The position numbers and the translations under genes are program-made. A stretch of 64,000 nucleotides of DNA from Cryptomeria japonica. Its lineage: Eukaryota > Streptophyta > Pinopsida > Cupressales > Cupressaceae. The notes beneath the pieces were generated by a model. That model did not search any database and was not told the DNA's origin. It saw only the letters and a program-made list of their open reading frames with translations. Location of the stretch: assembly GCF_030272615.1 (NCBI RefSeq), contig NC_081410.1:229376915-229440914 (forward strand), in the 5' to 3' direction. Shown here one piece after another: positions 46,037 to 59,400 of this stretch. Position 1 is the stretch's first letter. Each line of letters begins with the position of its first letter.

Positions 46037-47496
46037 ATGAATATCACTTATATTGAGAGAATATGCAGGATAGTTATTAGGATCAGTTGAAAAAACTTAC
46101 TATTGCTATTGTGGTTTATTATTTGGATTTGGAACAGGCTAAGTTGGCAATTGGGTTGGCTTGGGTGGAGCAAATTAGGAGTTGGTGACATTAAACCTGG
46201 TGACTGGTTTACCCATTGCTATCCTCCCCTCCATTGTGGTGACTACTTCCAGTTACCTTAAGGGGGAGAACAATTCCCTTGTGGCTGGTGCCATTGAGAT
46301 GAGGAAATCTGATAATTGTGCCAAGGATTCTGAGAGTTATTCCAAGACCGGGGAGTATAATTTCCAAAATTTTGGGAATATGGTGGTTGCCACTGATTGT
46401 TTTGTGCATTGAAGTTCATATAAGGATTAGAAAATGACAATGGATCCTATGGCATACCTTGTCTTGGAGGCCAATGCATTCATTATGCAACATAAAAAAC
46501 TTGTTCATCATCTCCATAAACAAGCTTGATATCTGGGGAACTCTGCTGGCTGTCAATTTTAGCTAACATTTTGCATCTACAGTCCTTCTTCTTTTGCTGA
46601 CAGTGAGGACAAAATTCAGCAAGCATAGCCTCTGCCTCCTCATGCTTCTCCTTTTCCTACAATATATCCAATTGGGTAGCCATATTATTAATTATATCTT
46701 CTTTAAAATCTTTCAACAAATGAGTTATTTCCATTCTTAAGTCTGTTGAAGATGATTTAGCAATTCAAGAACCAGGCCTATAGTGTCTTCCCCTTTTTGC
46801 TGTAACTCGTGAATATTTTTGACAGATTTGTTTGATGTCATCCCATTGAACTTGAGTAATGTCTCCTCCTCCCATTAGATCTAAGGAGTCAACATAGTCA
46901 TCATTGATGCCCCTCAGAAATATCAACTTCATAGAGTCTTCACTTAAGTTACTATGTTTAGATTTACTGACATTAAATAAAAACATTTCCAAATAGTCTT
47001 CTAGGCTTTCATCTTCTTTTTGTGTCATTCTGAAGATATCATCACCATGTCGGTCCATTCCTTTGCAATAGTATTTATATTTATCCAAGAAGTTTTCCTT
47101 TATTACATCCCAAGTAATGATTACATTTCTTCCTAAACTCATAAACCATCTTAAAGCAACTTCTTTCAAAGTAGTAGGGAATAACTTGAGTTTATGAGCA
47201 TCAGAGGTATAATCATAACTTTTGCACAGAATATGAAATTGAAACAAAAAGGTGTATGGATCCTTTGTTACCAACCCATGAAGTTTTGGAAGTGAAGAGG
47301 CTAGTATATTATTTAAATTTGCATTATCATGCAAGTCAGGAATGGGAAACTCAAATGTTGGATTTATGGGTGGAGGTGGAGGATTTGCTGCCATTGGTCC
47401 CTGATAAATGACTAAAGACAAAATGTTTTCTTCAGGGGGTTCGTTCAGGAAGTCTAGATCTCCTTCTAACAAATTAAAGTCACTACCAGGTAGCAC
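46037..47496 (-). pseudogene. E gag (Athila type)
   Basis: The frame 47496-46765 gives the capsid part: PPPPPINPTFEFPIPDLHDN, LPKLHGLVTKDPYTFLFQF, LKLFPTTLKEVALRWFMSL and SLEDYLEMF. This is the retrotransposon gag fold of Athila. After a stop at 46765 it continues with EAEAMLAEFCPHCQQKKKDC (a Cys-rich spot) and an Asn/Gln/Trp-rich region (SFSNPYMNFNAQNNQWQPPY) with several stops, joining the protease frame at about 46036. The likely start is an ATG near 47496 that follows the primer-binding site by about 190 bases. Confidence 0.85.
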
Positions 47497-47681
47497 ATAG
47501 GTTTCTGCAAAAGGGTTTATTTCAAGTGCTTGATCTGATCTTATATCTTAAGTAGAATGCAAGGGAAGAAATCTTCCTAATGCATCCCTTCTCCTTCTAT
47601 GCATACAGATTAATGAAAGAAATTCATAAAGCTAAAAAAAACTTAAAGCTAATGGTTTACAATAGATTCTTAGCTTGGCAC

Positions 47682-47704
47682 CATCCTCGGAAACAATGCC
47701 AAAA
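47682..47704 (-). promoter_or_regulatory. Primer-binding site of E, degenerate
   Basis: On the - strand, ttggcattgtttccgaggat directly follows the LTR end. It resembles the aspartate-tRNA site TGGCGCCGTTGCCGGGGA of Athila with several changes. Confidence 0.6.
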
Positions 47705-47705
47705 A

Positions 47706-48928
47706 TGTTGGCACGACTGGAATGGTAACTAAGTGATAAAACACAATTCAGAGACTGAATATACTTAATTAGCTAACTTTTCTTGTGGCAAAGGCTCATT
47801 TAGTTATCAACCAGGGACGTAAACTTGAAATAGGCTAGCACTGTATGTGCACCAAGTTCATATTGCAACCATTTTATATAACTACAGGAAAGGAATTCTT
47901 CTTAAGTAAACACACATAATCTCTAATAAACTAATACTTAACCCTACAACTGGAAATTTCCTTAAATGATTACTGTTAAAAGATAAAGTTCTGGCGAGCA
48001 GCAGGAACTACTTTGTTGTCGTGGCTGCAGGAACAAACACATCAACTGTTTCCTATGGCTACAGGAATAGACAACTGCAAAATACAACAATAACAGAAGT
48101 ATGAAAACTAGTTTAAAACATACCAAGGATTACTCACCAAGTGGGCCCCCTGAGTGAGTATTTCTAGAACTTCAGATTACACTTATCTAATCATCCAAAA
48201 TTACTTGATCTCTTTTATTTCATCTTTTCTAGAAAATACATACATAACACCAGAAAACTGTGTATTACAAAATACTATCTTTTTCTCTACTATCCCCAAA
48301 AGGAGAGAGATCCCTTTTATTTATAGGAAAGCTTATAACAAACTTCTAACTAACTTCCCACATTCCTACGAAATAGGTGAACATAATTTATTTAACAAAA
48401 GAAGAAGAAGAAGTCAACAGAGGACAGTAGAACAACATCTGTCCTGTAGTTGAGAAAATATAGCATGGCCACCTCCTAGATCTAAGTTCCACTAAGAGCA
48501 GTTATAAATGTTTTCATTAATCAATCTGCTGAAGAACTGGTCCAGTAATCCTAATCATAACTACATTTCCTTGATTGGGTTTGCATTGCGGTTACACACT
48601 TGATGATATTTTGAACCGCCATCTGTCTTTTCCTAACCTTTGCTGACCCTGCATCAAGATGTTAACACACACAACAACATGTGTATATACTAATGCTAAC
48701 ATGATATATCATAAACCAGATTTATAATTAACTTTAGATATTTGCATAGATAGATCATTTAAAACCACTATATGACACCCTTAGGTATAGGTTAAACCAC
48801 TTTCAAAATTACTTTAAAGTTATCATCTTAGGAAAACATTATAATCCAAATGTCATCTAATGATAAGGCCTAAGTAGAAGTATTATATCAAAAATTTATT
48901 AAAGTAGAGCCATTGTTTAGACTGATCA
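47706..48928 (-). mobile_element. LTR C, 5' LTR of E
   Basis: Full copy of the family LTR, 1223 bases. On the - strand it begins TGATCAGTCTAAACAATGG and ends GTGCCAACA. A TATA box, tataaataaa, lies near 48322 on the - strand. The sequence directly right of it is the pol frame of F, which places E inside F. Confidence 0.9.
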
Positions 48929-48929
48929 T

Positions 48930-51900
48930 ATGGGAGACGAGGAAGAAGAAGACAACTTCTTAAATACACTTATGACGATAGATTGAGGATATATTATGCA
49001 ACTTCAAGATAAAGATGAAGTGTTATCCTAGGTTATGAAAAATGATTATGAATTAGATCAACATCATAATAAGTATTCATCTTGTTCATCATGCCCTTTG
49101 CAGACACTCTTCCTTACACTTGATGCATCTACGTTTCTTGCAACCACACGAATGGCACATACATCATTGCCACATGAAATTAAGATGCAGTATATTGATA
49201 TGGCCTCTATGACCAATTTAATCAAGAAATTAGAAACTAGACCAGGTAGATTCTTAACTATCAACAAAAAACTTTCTGCGACACAATAAGATTCTTTGAC
49301 AAACTTGTTACAAACTCACAAACATGATTTTGCATGGGATTACATTGACATGAAGAGGATAGATCCAAAAATCTGCACACATAGAATATATATTAAAGAA
49401 GAGATCAAACCTATTAGGCAACCCTAGAGAAGGGTAAATACTACAGCTAGAGAAATAGTAAAGGAAGAATTGCAAAAAATATTGAATGCAAGGTTTATTT
49501 ATGCCATCTTAGGAAATCGGTGGGTATCACCCCTGGTCATTGTTCCTATGAATGGGGTAAAATGTAGTGTCTATGTTGATTACAGGGAGATAAATATAGC
49601 AACTAAAAATGATTACTTTCTTCTTCCATTTATAGATCAAGTCCTAGACTTCTTGGCAGGAAAGCAATATTTTTCCTTTCTAGATGGGTTTAGTGGGTAT
49701 AATAAAATATAAATTGTACCAGAGGACTAAAGGAAAATTACATTCTCTTGCGTATGGGGAAATCAGGCATATTCATTTCTACCATTTGGTTTATACAATG
49801 CATCAACCACTTTCCAAAGGGCAGTAATCAACATTTTCTCAACCATCTCTCATGACTGCATGGAAGTATATATGAATGACTTCACCACTTATGGTAACAC
49901 CTTTGAGGAAGCATTGAAAATTTTGAAAAAGGTTTTACAATAATGTGAAGACCATCCTATCATTAAATAGTGAGATATGTTTCATGATGATGCAAGAGGG
50001 AGTAGTCCTTGGTCACTATGTCTCCCATAAAGGCATTCAAGTGGATCTTGCTGAAATTGAAGTCGTCGTTATTCTTCTTGTTCCTACCAAGAAGAAGGAT
50101 GTTAGAATTTTCTTGGGTCATGTAGGTTATTACAAATGGTTCATTCAATATTTCAACAAGATAACTTCTCTATTGTATACTCCTCACGAAAGATGCTAAA
50201 CTTTAGTGGACACCATCATGTGAAAAATTATTCCACGATTTAAAGATTTCTTTGACACAAGGTTCTATCCTTAAAGGACCTAGGTCAAATATTCCATTTC
50301 ACATACATACTTATGCCTATGATTTGGTAGTAGGAGCAATATTAGGACAAAAGGGATGATCTGTTGGGAATTCCATCTATTATGTCAGCAAGAACTTGCA
50401 AGGAGCATAATTAAATTATACATTAACAAAGAAGGAGATGTTGGCTTCCATTTATGCTTTGAACTAATTTAGACATTATATAACAGGATATCAAATATTT
50501 GTTCATACAGATCATGTTGTCATCATATATCTTATGAAAAAATCTATTGTTACATGAAGACTTGCAAGATGGCTACTCATGCAAGAATTTGAGATTACAA
50601 TTATTGACAAACCAGACAAAGCAAATGTTGCAGTAGACTTTTTATCCAAATAGAAAATTAATGTTCAAGAAACTACCATAGATGATTCATTTCTTGATGA
50701 ACATATTTTTTCTGTAAGTGTCAAAACACCACGGTATGCATATATAACAAATTACCTTGTGTTGGGTAAAATTCCTCCACATTTTCCCCTAAGGAATAAA
50801 GGCAACTACTGGAGAAGAGTTTTCCATTCTCATGGATGGTAGGGTGTTTATTCTATGCATGGGCTTTGATCATGTGATGAGAAGATGTGTTAGAGAAGAT
50901 GCAAAATTTGGCATTATTCATGCCTACCATGATGAGCCATATGTGGGCCATTTTTCTACTAAAATAACAACAATGAAAATCATAAATACAAGGTACTATT
51001 GGCCTAGTCCTCAGAAGGATGCAGTAAAGTACACAAGGAAATGCGATAGGTTCCAATGGATGGGAAGATGCACCAAAGGTGATGAGATGCCATTGAATCC
51101 TCAAGTTGTTATTACTCCATTTGACAAATGGGATATGGGTTTCATTTGACCTATTGATCCACCATCTAATGGTAAAACATACATACTTGTATGCACTGAT
51201 TACCTAACTGAATGGGTTGAAGTTAGAGCCATGAAACATGTTAGAGATAACAAGGTTGTTGAATTCCTCTATGAGGAATTTTTTACCAGATATGGGATTC
51301 CTAGAGAGATAGTGACAAACAAAGGTACTCAGTTCACTTCCATATTAATCTCAATATTGGTGAATGAATATAACATAAGGCAAAGGAATTCTACTCCTTA
51401 CCACCCATAGGATAATGGACAGGTATAGGTAAAAAATTGGGAAATTGAAGCAATTTTAACAAAGATTATAGAACTTCATAAGAAGGATTGGGAAAATAGA
51501 TTACAATAGGAAGTGTGGACCTACAAAACAACATAGAAGACTACAATTTCTTTTACCCCATTTTAACTAGTGTATGGGAATATACAACACTAATTCCTAT
51601 AGAGTTTGAGCACTAAACTCTCAGCACAACATTGGATCTTAATATGGATTTATGAGAAGCCCATGCAGACCGTCTCATGCAAATCAATGCCTTGGATGAA
51701 ATGAGGAAGTTTGCCTTTCAACATACTAATCTTATTCAACACTAGATAACTAAATAGCATGACATGTATATAAAAGAGAAGCAGTTTAAACCTGGTAATT
51801 GGGACTTATTGTATGATTCTAGGTACATAGATAATCAAGGGAAACTTCAAACAAGATTGCCTAGAGCTTATAAAATTGTAGAGGTATTTCCAAATGGAGT

Positions 51901-52081
51901 TGTTCGACTATATACTATTAAACCAATTAGGTTTCAACTATTAGTGAAGTGCATCGCCTTCATCTTTATCATAAACCTATTAGCAATTAAGAGTTCTTGT
52001 AACAATTTGGAGAGTACCAAGATCCCAATCTTATTGGAACCAAATATGGGGAACCTTATGGTTCATCACACATATTCATGA
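48930..52081 (+). pseudogene. F pol: RT, RNase H, integrase, heavily decayed
   Basis: Aligns with E pol along its length. RT: FAWDYIDMKRIDPKICTHRI, VSPLVIVPMNGVKCSVYVDY, QYFSFLDGFSGYNKI and VYMNDFTTYG, so the YMDD box has become YMND. A frameshift near 49940 follows. RNase H remnant: IFVHTDHVVI near 50500 and VAVDFLSK near 50630. Integrase: VMRRCVREDAKFGIIHAYHD, CDRFQWMGR (second zinc-binding Cys lost), WDMGF, VTNKGTQF (second catalytic Asp changed to Asn). The C-terminal part is at 51764-52081 (KQFKPGNWDLLYDSRY). Stops and frameshifts are too many to list. Inactive. Confidence 0.9.
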
Positions 52082-52422
52082 TAAAGTTTTCATGTATACA
52101 TGGAGACCTCTTTCTTCATCACCCATGCCACATGACTTCCATTACATCATGCATTCCATTTTCATTCTCCTTTCTTTTCATGCATATCCTCTCTATACGC
52201 CAAATCCATCTCTAAGTTAATTTTGTGAGCATTAATTATCACATCAAGAGTGGATATTCTCTAGTACCATTTACTTGGTGCACATTGTTTTCATTATTGC
52301 ATATTTTAAGGTATGTGCAAGATCTTACTATTTATTGTTAGTTTAAATATATTTGTTATGTCATTCACATTATTGATGTATTTTATATATCATTTCAAAT
52401 TTTGCCCAATAATACTTCTCTT

Positions 52423-52470
52423 TCCGCATGTGTGGACACCCACTTCACCTTAAGTTGGTGGGGAGATGAC
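52423..52470 (+). promoter_or_regulatory. Conserved G-tract block of F
   Basis: tttccgcatgtgtggacacc, then accttaagttggtggggaga. Same order and position between pol and the extra ORF as in E (41733-41780). Confidence 0.6.
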
Positions 52471-52828
52471 AAATGTTATCCTCTTATTTGCTTCACCCAT
52501 GTCTTTTTGAAGAAAATATTACATAATAAATTTTGAAACAACCATGCTGCATGGTTTGGCTAGTTTTAATTTGTAAATCATCAAGCTGACTTATTCCTTC
52601 ATCCTTTTTATTGTTGTACTGTCCTAATATTTATAACCCCACTATCTGCAAAAATTACCTTTTGTTGTCATAATTTGCCATAATTAAATTTTGGAATGTT
52701 TGAGGTATTGTGGGAGGAAGAACTTTTGCCAAAAGAAAAATTGCAGAATTACATAGAAAGAGGAAGAAAACAAGAAGCTTGATTATACTTGAATTTTACA
52801 GACAAAAAAGAAAGCAAAAGGAAGTCGT

Positions 52829-55275
52829 GTGAAGATGGGTGGTCCCCCTATTCACCATGAGCCAGTCAAACATGAGCTCATCTCAGGAGATGGTGAATAT
52901 GAGCTAGTATTTAGGGAGTGTGGTAGGCTTGATTACTTCCTGAAGCTCCATGATTTTAAGGATGAAGCTGCTATGCAATTTGCTCACATTGTTAGAAATG
53001 ATGAAGTGATAGTGAAGGGTTTGAAAATTCCAATCACCGAGGAATTGATAGCTGAAGTTACAGGGTTACCTACAATTGGAGAACCTTTCCCTCGAGGTTG
53101 TGACACTAGATCATCAAGGGTTGAATTCACGAAACTAAGGGATCCTCCATTAGAAGTGAGCAATCAAGGAATGTAGATGCTATCTTTGCCACCAAAATGA
53201 GACTTTGTAATAGTCTATATAATAAAATATCTTACTTGTGAGGGTTGTCAGTCCTTGGTTTATTCAGTTAAGTCACCTCCAACATGACAGATTGATGAAC
53301 GTCCCTTATTTCTTGTACAACTTTCTGAAAAGGATGGATGACTAGACTCAAAAAGGTAAGAATTTTTTTGTCTCTCATCATTGTTTGATTCAATTGTTAA
53401 TTGAGAAAACCCTACAAGAAAAATATCCAAACATGACATGAGAAGAGTTTTTAAAAATTAGAAGGGTTAGACTACAAGATGTGGGACCTAAGGGCTAGCC
53501 ATTGAAACATAAAATTAGAGGAAAGATAAGGACACATTTTACCCCAAGTGCCTCTTCCTCGAGAGAACCTACAATTGAGCCTTGAATTCCAAACCCTATT
53601 GAGGAAAAAACAAATTATTCTAAATAAGAAAATGTAGATGTTGATTGTTCCTATTTTATTTTATAAGAAACCTCCATTGCAAGTACGACCCCAAACACAT
53701 GAAGTCATAACAGGGTAGCAATAGGAAGAGAAAATTTGAGGAGGTGGAACAACTTACAACCACTAAGAAATCAAAGAAGTCCCCTATTAAGGTTGTAAGG
53801 ACAAGCTACGAACTTAGAAAAATGTGCAAGAAAAAGGAGATACCCCTAAAAGAATTTTTATTCCAATTCCATCTAGTTTTGAGCATACCTCACTTAGTGT
53901 AGAGGAAATAATGGTGTTTAACGGACCATCTCCAATTTTGCAAACACCTTCTTCATCTTCCAATAATGTTGCAGGAAATAAATATAGAGGTAGATTCAAC
54001 ATAATAGATAGAATAAGGTTCAATGCACGATGGAGGGCTCTTGATTGGTGAAAATGATGCTATCAGAGAAGAAGTCAATCAAGATCAAGAGACACAGGAA
54101 AATGAAATAAACCATAAGAAACAAGATGATAGAGAGCCACATGCTAATGGTTTGGAAAACCTTGCAACAACAACTAAGCAAGCAACCAAAGATCATCAAG
54201 AAGAGATAAGAGTTAGAATTGGCATGCATAAACCCCCTTCATTCTCATGGTCCTCAATGGCATTCCACTTATGGAATGATATGTAAGAGAAAGAAGAAGC
54301 ATGCCAGAAGGAGGAGTAGTTACAAAAGGAACTCACAAAAAAGGATGTTGATGCATTACATTTAAGGTAATTATGCTTCTCTTATCAATTTTCAAGAGTT
54401 TTGTTTGGCATGAATCCCTCCCTTGTAACTGCTTATGCCTTTCTCTTGGCATACCAATCATCTCCTCTTGGAATTAAATTTTTTTTGTGAACTTTACTTG
54501 CATAACTATGTTGTTCTTTATGACACACAATGGAACTAATTTCTCTATATATGAGATATTTATCAGAAAGCCATTATGTCTTATATTCATAATAAAAATA
54601 GCTGGGGTGAGCAATCTACAACTTATAGAGAATTAAAAAAATCTATTTGATTACCTCTACGGGCTAAGGCAATCTATCTCGATAGTGTCTTTTATGAAAG
54701 GATTCATAAGAATAATGATAGTTAGAGAGAATGTGTATCAGGAATATGAACATGTAGGCAATACTTCAACAAGAGCATTTTTTGGGTACTTGGCTCAGAG
54801 ATGGAATGGATTAACAAATGAATTAAAGAAAAGAGAGCCACACTCTCTAGAAAACTACCATGTAGTAGTAAGGAGGACAAACAAGTATGTACACTTGGGA
54901 AAAGGACTATAGGAAAAGTGGGTACCCTTGATTTTTCAGCCACCAATTCTTTGGTGGCCATTACCACATTGGAAAGAATACAAGCCCTTTGACCATAATG
55001 CAACAAAAACTAGATGGGATAGATTATCAAGGAATCAATGGTTCTACTTGAGTCCAACCGACAATTCTATATGCATCAGAACCATTTTTCTCTTACTTGA
55101 GAACAAGAAAAAGATTAAGTTGGAGGGAATGATGAGCCCCCTTTTTTGTCCTTTTTATTTAAGCTTTTATGTTGATAAGACTAATTCACATGTTTCCATA
55201 AGACATTATACCTTATATTTTGAGTCTATTTTGAACTTAAACCTATTTAAATCTTATGATATTCAAACCTATTAA
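52829..55275 (+). pseudogene. F extra ORF downstream of pol
   Basis: The first ATG of the conserved domain is near 52835. The N-terminal 115 codons match E: MGGPPIHHEPVKHELI, LDYFLKLHDFKDEAAMQFAH, GLKIPITEELIAEVTGLP, then RSSRVEFTKLRDPPLEV. After the stop at 53176 only pieces stay open: a Lys-rich stretch (TTKKSKKSPIKVVR) near 53760, 53824-54051, and 54685-55275 with RAFFGYLAQRWNGLTNEL and WVPLIFQPPILWWPLPHWKE. The last piece has no clear counterpart in what remains of E. Function unknown. Confidence 0.65.
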
Positions 55276-55612
55276 TGGATGCTATATGAATGTATTAATG
55301 ATTGCATGAATGACATTATTTTGAGTAATGATAGGTTGACAAGAATTCCTCCCTATTAACCTTTGTGGATGAAACCATTAAGAAACAAAATAAGCCTAAG
55401 GAGAGGAGTCATTTTGGCACTATCAAGCATTTATGTAGCAGACCTTGAAGCAGTCAACTCCTCAACTATGCAGACAAATTATGAAGACTCCTAGTTCTAT
55501 TGGAAGATAGTTGCTTGTTCCATATTATGCATTTATTTTGGATGTTTGCTACTAGAGTAAATAAAGGAGAAGCTCATGTTGGATTTGTTATAATAAGCAG
55601 GAGTCCTATTAG
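55276..55612 (+). other. F 3' region before G, no gene seen
   Basis: About 340 bases between the extra ORF and the insertion point of G. A purine-rich run (cctaaggagaggagt, near 55394) may be the F polypurine tract, which would put the LTR start close by. The similarity to LTR B is too weak here to fix it. Confidence 0.4.
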
Positions 55613-56456
55613 TGTTGAATATCTAAAATACTAAGAGGGGAGGGGTGAATTGGTATTCCCTTGAACTTATTGAAACTTCTAATTAACCAATCATATAACA
55701 TTATTTAAATGCAATGAACAAAATAGACGCACAACACTTAACACCAGATTTTGTATGTGGAAAACCCAATATGGGAAAAACCATGAAGAGATGATTCTCT
55801 CAGGAAAGATGCAATATGTAACTAGTTACACAATACAAGGGGTGGCTCACTGCTGGTTTGGCTCACTATCAGTTGGACTCACTATCCAAATACAAAAAAG
55901 AGCTTATAGCTAGATTATGGAGTATACAAAATTTGAACTGTTCTAGTTGCATCTGACATATGCAAAGATTGCAGTTCCTTTGAAGTACATAAGTTGTCTC
56001 ATACATTCATTGTACTTGATTTGCATATAAAAATACACATACATAGTCTTTTCGCATATAGTACATAAAATAGTTGTTTACCAAACTGATTGATAAGTTG
56101 GCTCAACTGAAAGGGGAGAGACTGGACTTATCCACATGCTACAACAACCAAAGTATGTTCATGCGGTGTTGGCTTCCATTGAGAGCATTAAACAACAAGT
56201 AGAACATGCTTTCCAACATATCCAAATAAGAATAGATCTAAAGCATCTTGAGACATGTGCTATCATCAAATTTGGATAAGATCAGGCCCAAAAACAACTT
56301 TCGGTAAAGGTGAATACCAGACCTCAAAACTGTGCATACATAATGAAGAAATATTGCATATATGAAGCAAACTTTATAGACTGAACCACATACATACATG
56401 TTGGATAAAATATGACATTCATGACATCAATGACAACAATGAAAAATAGGCCAACA
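55613..56456 (-). mobile_element. G 3' LTR
   Basis: On the - strand begins TGTTGGCCTATTTTTC and ends ATATTCAACA. It is about 48 bases shorter than the 5' copy, mostly from one gap near 56080 (compare 61615-61665). A purine-rich run, caatgacaaaggcgaagat on the - strand at 56457-56475, precedes it as a likely polypurine tract. Confidence 0.85.
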
Positions 56457-56475
56457 ATCTTCGCCTTTGTCATTG

Positions 56476-59400
56476 ATAGAAATATAAAGTTATACAGTGT
56501 TAGTTTGCTGAAATAATAATGGAAATATCATTTGTCTGAAAGTTTTGCATGAAATAAAAAAAGATAATTAACACCTGCTAACAACTCCTACTATTCCCCC
56601 TTTGACAACAATGACAAATGATTAAATAGATTTATAAAATAAAAACTGAAACTTCCCCTAACGAAGATAATCATTGCCTACCACAGGATTTCTTAAGGTT
56701 CTGAGTGTGAGTGGTTTAAGCATCCTTGTGCTTGTCCTAGTGAGAAGTAGTTTATATCAGAAACTCTATGTGCACCTACAGGGATGCATGCAACTATTTT
56801 GCCTCTTGAATGGAACTGGGATCAGAGTATGAGAACTAGGTGGCATGAGAGAGGGCTCTATTCATAAAGGAAACACTTTCATTGCTCAAATCTCTTAGTT
56901 TAACTAAGGGAAGAATGATATTATCTTTTTGCTGCTACAATTCATAGTACCTTTCATGAAGTTCCTCAATCTTTGATCTTCTGAAGCCAGATAAATCCTT
57001 AGATAGTTTGAAATTGGCATGTACTTGTCGGATCTTATCTTCAATTATGTTCATCTTATCTTTGATTCTTTTGGTGACATTCGGCCACTGAAGACTGAAA
57101 GCAAATAATATATCACCATTTTCTAAATAAGACTAGCCTTGAGAGATAAGCTGTGAAAGCTAAAGACGTGTTGATTCACATTTAGCCTTGAATTCTTGTA
57201 AGAGTTTTTCTCTGTCACCAGCTTTATCCTTTTCATATTTTTCTCTTATTTTATCTGTATGACTATCTAATGAACTGATTAACATCTTGCATTTTTTTGC
57301 ATTGGGAGTGTCCAGATCCAATTGACACTCAAGCCTTGTAGCATGAAGTACTGCCAACAGATCTTCAATAATCTTGTCTTTCTTTTGAAAATCTTACTTA
57401 GTAGATGAAATACATGCTTCTCCAATCTCAAGCTTTTGAATCGAATAAACGTTAGAAAAGTCATCTGATTGCATAGATGATGTCAAAGGTGGGAGGATTA
57501 CAAGAGCAAAGAATATTTTCTTCCAATTATAGATACCCGCATGCTGACTCTTTTTCCAGATTATATGCTTTAACTTCTAATGGGATATTACATTTAGGTT
57601 CATGTTCATTCCTTTCAATATTACCAGACACTTTATTATCAATAGAACCTTCAATCTCTTTTCCCTTGTAGGACTTAGAGTTAATTAGAGGAACCTCAGA
57701 GGTTTCGGGAATATCCATACTACCATCCATAACATTATCCATAGTATTTTCCATGACAAACACATCATTTATTGGGTCATTAATAGGATTATTAGAGGGA
57801 TTATCTACCAGAGTGACACTGGAATCAACTGGCACATTCTCAAGTAGATCGATAGAGATACCAAAGTCAAAAAAAGGGAACAAACAAAGGTTCTTATCAA
57901 TTGGCATGACTATTTCCAGGATCTCATTCTTAAGTTTTTCTTTGGCATGGACTTCACCTAGCATAAGATTGTCTAGAGTCCTCTTGGTTTGCAACTTAGT
58001 ATTGCATGCTTCAATAAGAGTAACCTTATTATCATGAGAGAGGGCTGAACCAACTAACTCAAATACATGATTTTTAATGGTTTGTTCCTCTTATCTAGCA
58101 ATTTGCCCATTTCTCATTAACTTTTCATACAAATCATTTGGAATATCATTTCTAAATTGATCAATTATAGCATCATACTCCACACAATACATTTTAAAGG
58201 CTTTAATTATATTATTTTTATCCTCAACATTAGCTCCAGTGAACAAATTACCTACCTCTTTTGGGTTTGTGCCTTGAGAAAGGGATTGACATAAGCTTTT
58301 TGGATCAAGCGACTTCTTAACTTTCTTTCCTTTGGATTTTCGGACATGTATCCAATACTTCTCTGCATCTTCCTCTTCTTCAAGTTCAAGAATAATGGTC
58401 TTCCTTTTGATTTCAATTTCCTTCTTCTTTAGAGAACTCGATGTGGGGAGCTCCTTTTGAGCAACATTAGCTGCTCTGGATGCACCAAGGCTTCTAGAAC
58501 ACCTAACTCTAGAAATTTCTTCTTCAGTCAGCTTCACTTTATTCAAGGATTCTTGAATTACCTTTTTTACTGCCTTTTCTTGGTCCTTCTTGGTGAGCTC
58601 CATCCAGGCCTACAAAGATTTCTCCAAATCATTCTTGAGACTCATGGATCGGACTTTCCAGGAGAACTTTGGTTACACCTTCAAGCATATTAGGAATCAA
58701 CTTATATCCAAATAGAGGGACGTAAAATTTTGTGGGCACCACCACTTCCATATAGCATTTATTAGTCATGATTACAAATGTAATATCATTCTTATACTTA
58801 ACAATAATTTCCTTCAGAATTTTGTCTTTGTTCTGCATATTCATCTAAAAAATGGTAAAGAAGCGTACAAACTCTTCTTCTCTCTTCTTTTCATTGATAA
58901 AACCTCAAAGCTTGTCCGCAATCTGATGGTCTATCAGAGTGTCCAAATACAATAAAACCCTACCATGGCCGGGTAATGCTTGTAGTAAATAGAATAAGAC
59001 ATACAAGGCTAGGCTTTCGAACTTGAATGAGTGTTTTTTCTCTCTACATTGAACAAAATTATCCACAAAATACTAACATCGGATTTAACAGAGGTTGAAA
59101 TTATTGTTTAGCTTCGCCATCTCATATGCCATGTGAATTACAGTGGCTAAAATAGAATTTTCCCTATTTGTGAAATAGATTTTATTTTTTACCATCATCG
59201 ATAGGTACTTAACCACTAGATTTCAGATATTATCAATTACCAAAGAGCCTTTGTCAAATATCACACTGGTCAAGTCCATAACAACCTTTTTCTTGACAAA
59301 TTTTGGTTTGGGAATCCCATCGGAATCACTCAGACTAGTAATGGCCTTCATTACATCATTGGTTATCATGTGAGTTTGATCTAAATGGAGAAACCCGTCA

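Larger units (their letters stand above)
8710..48928 (-). mobile_element. Element E: Athila-like Ty3/gypsy, with nested insertions
   Basis: E runs on the - strand: 5' LTR C (47706-48928), primer-binding site, gag, protease, RT, RNase H, integrase, an extra downstream ORF, polypurine tract (21427-21441), then 3' LTR A (split, 8710-8788 and 20461-21426). It was interrupted by H inside LTR A and by an inverted segment of the same family (21991-39578), which itself carries D and K. LTR A and LTR C differ by about 13% in a sampled 165 bases, so E is old. Its left end lacks about 170 bases of the LTR. Its right end sits inside the pol frame of F. Confidence 0.8.

Noticed and set aside
46182-46440. 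Overlapping + and - strand frames near the E gag end
   Set aside because: Only the - strand frame with the Asn/Gln/Trp-rich repeat fits the gag context. The + strand frame is its shadow.
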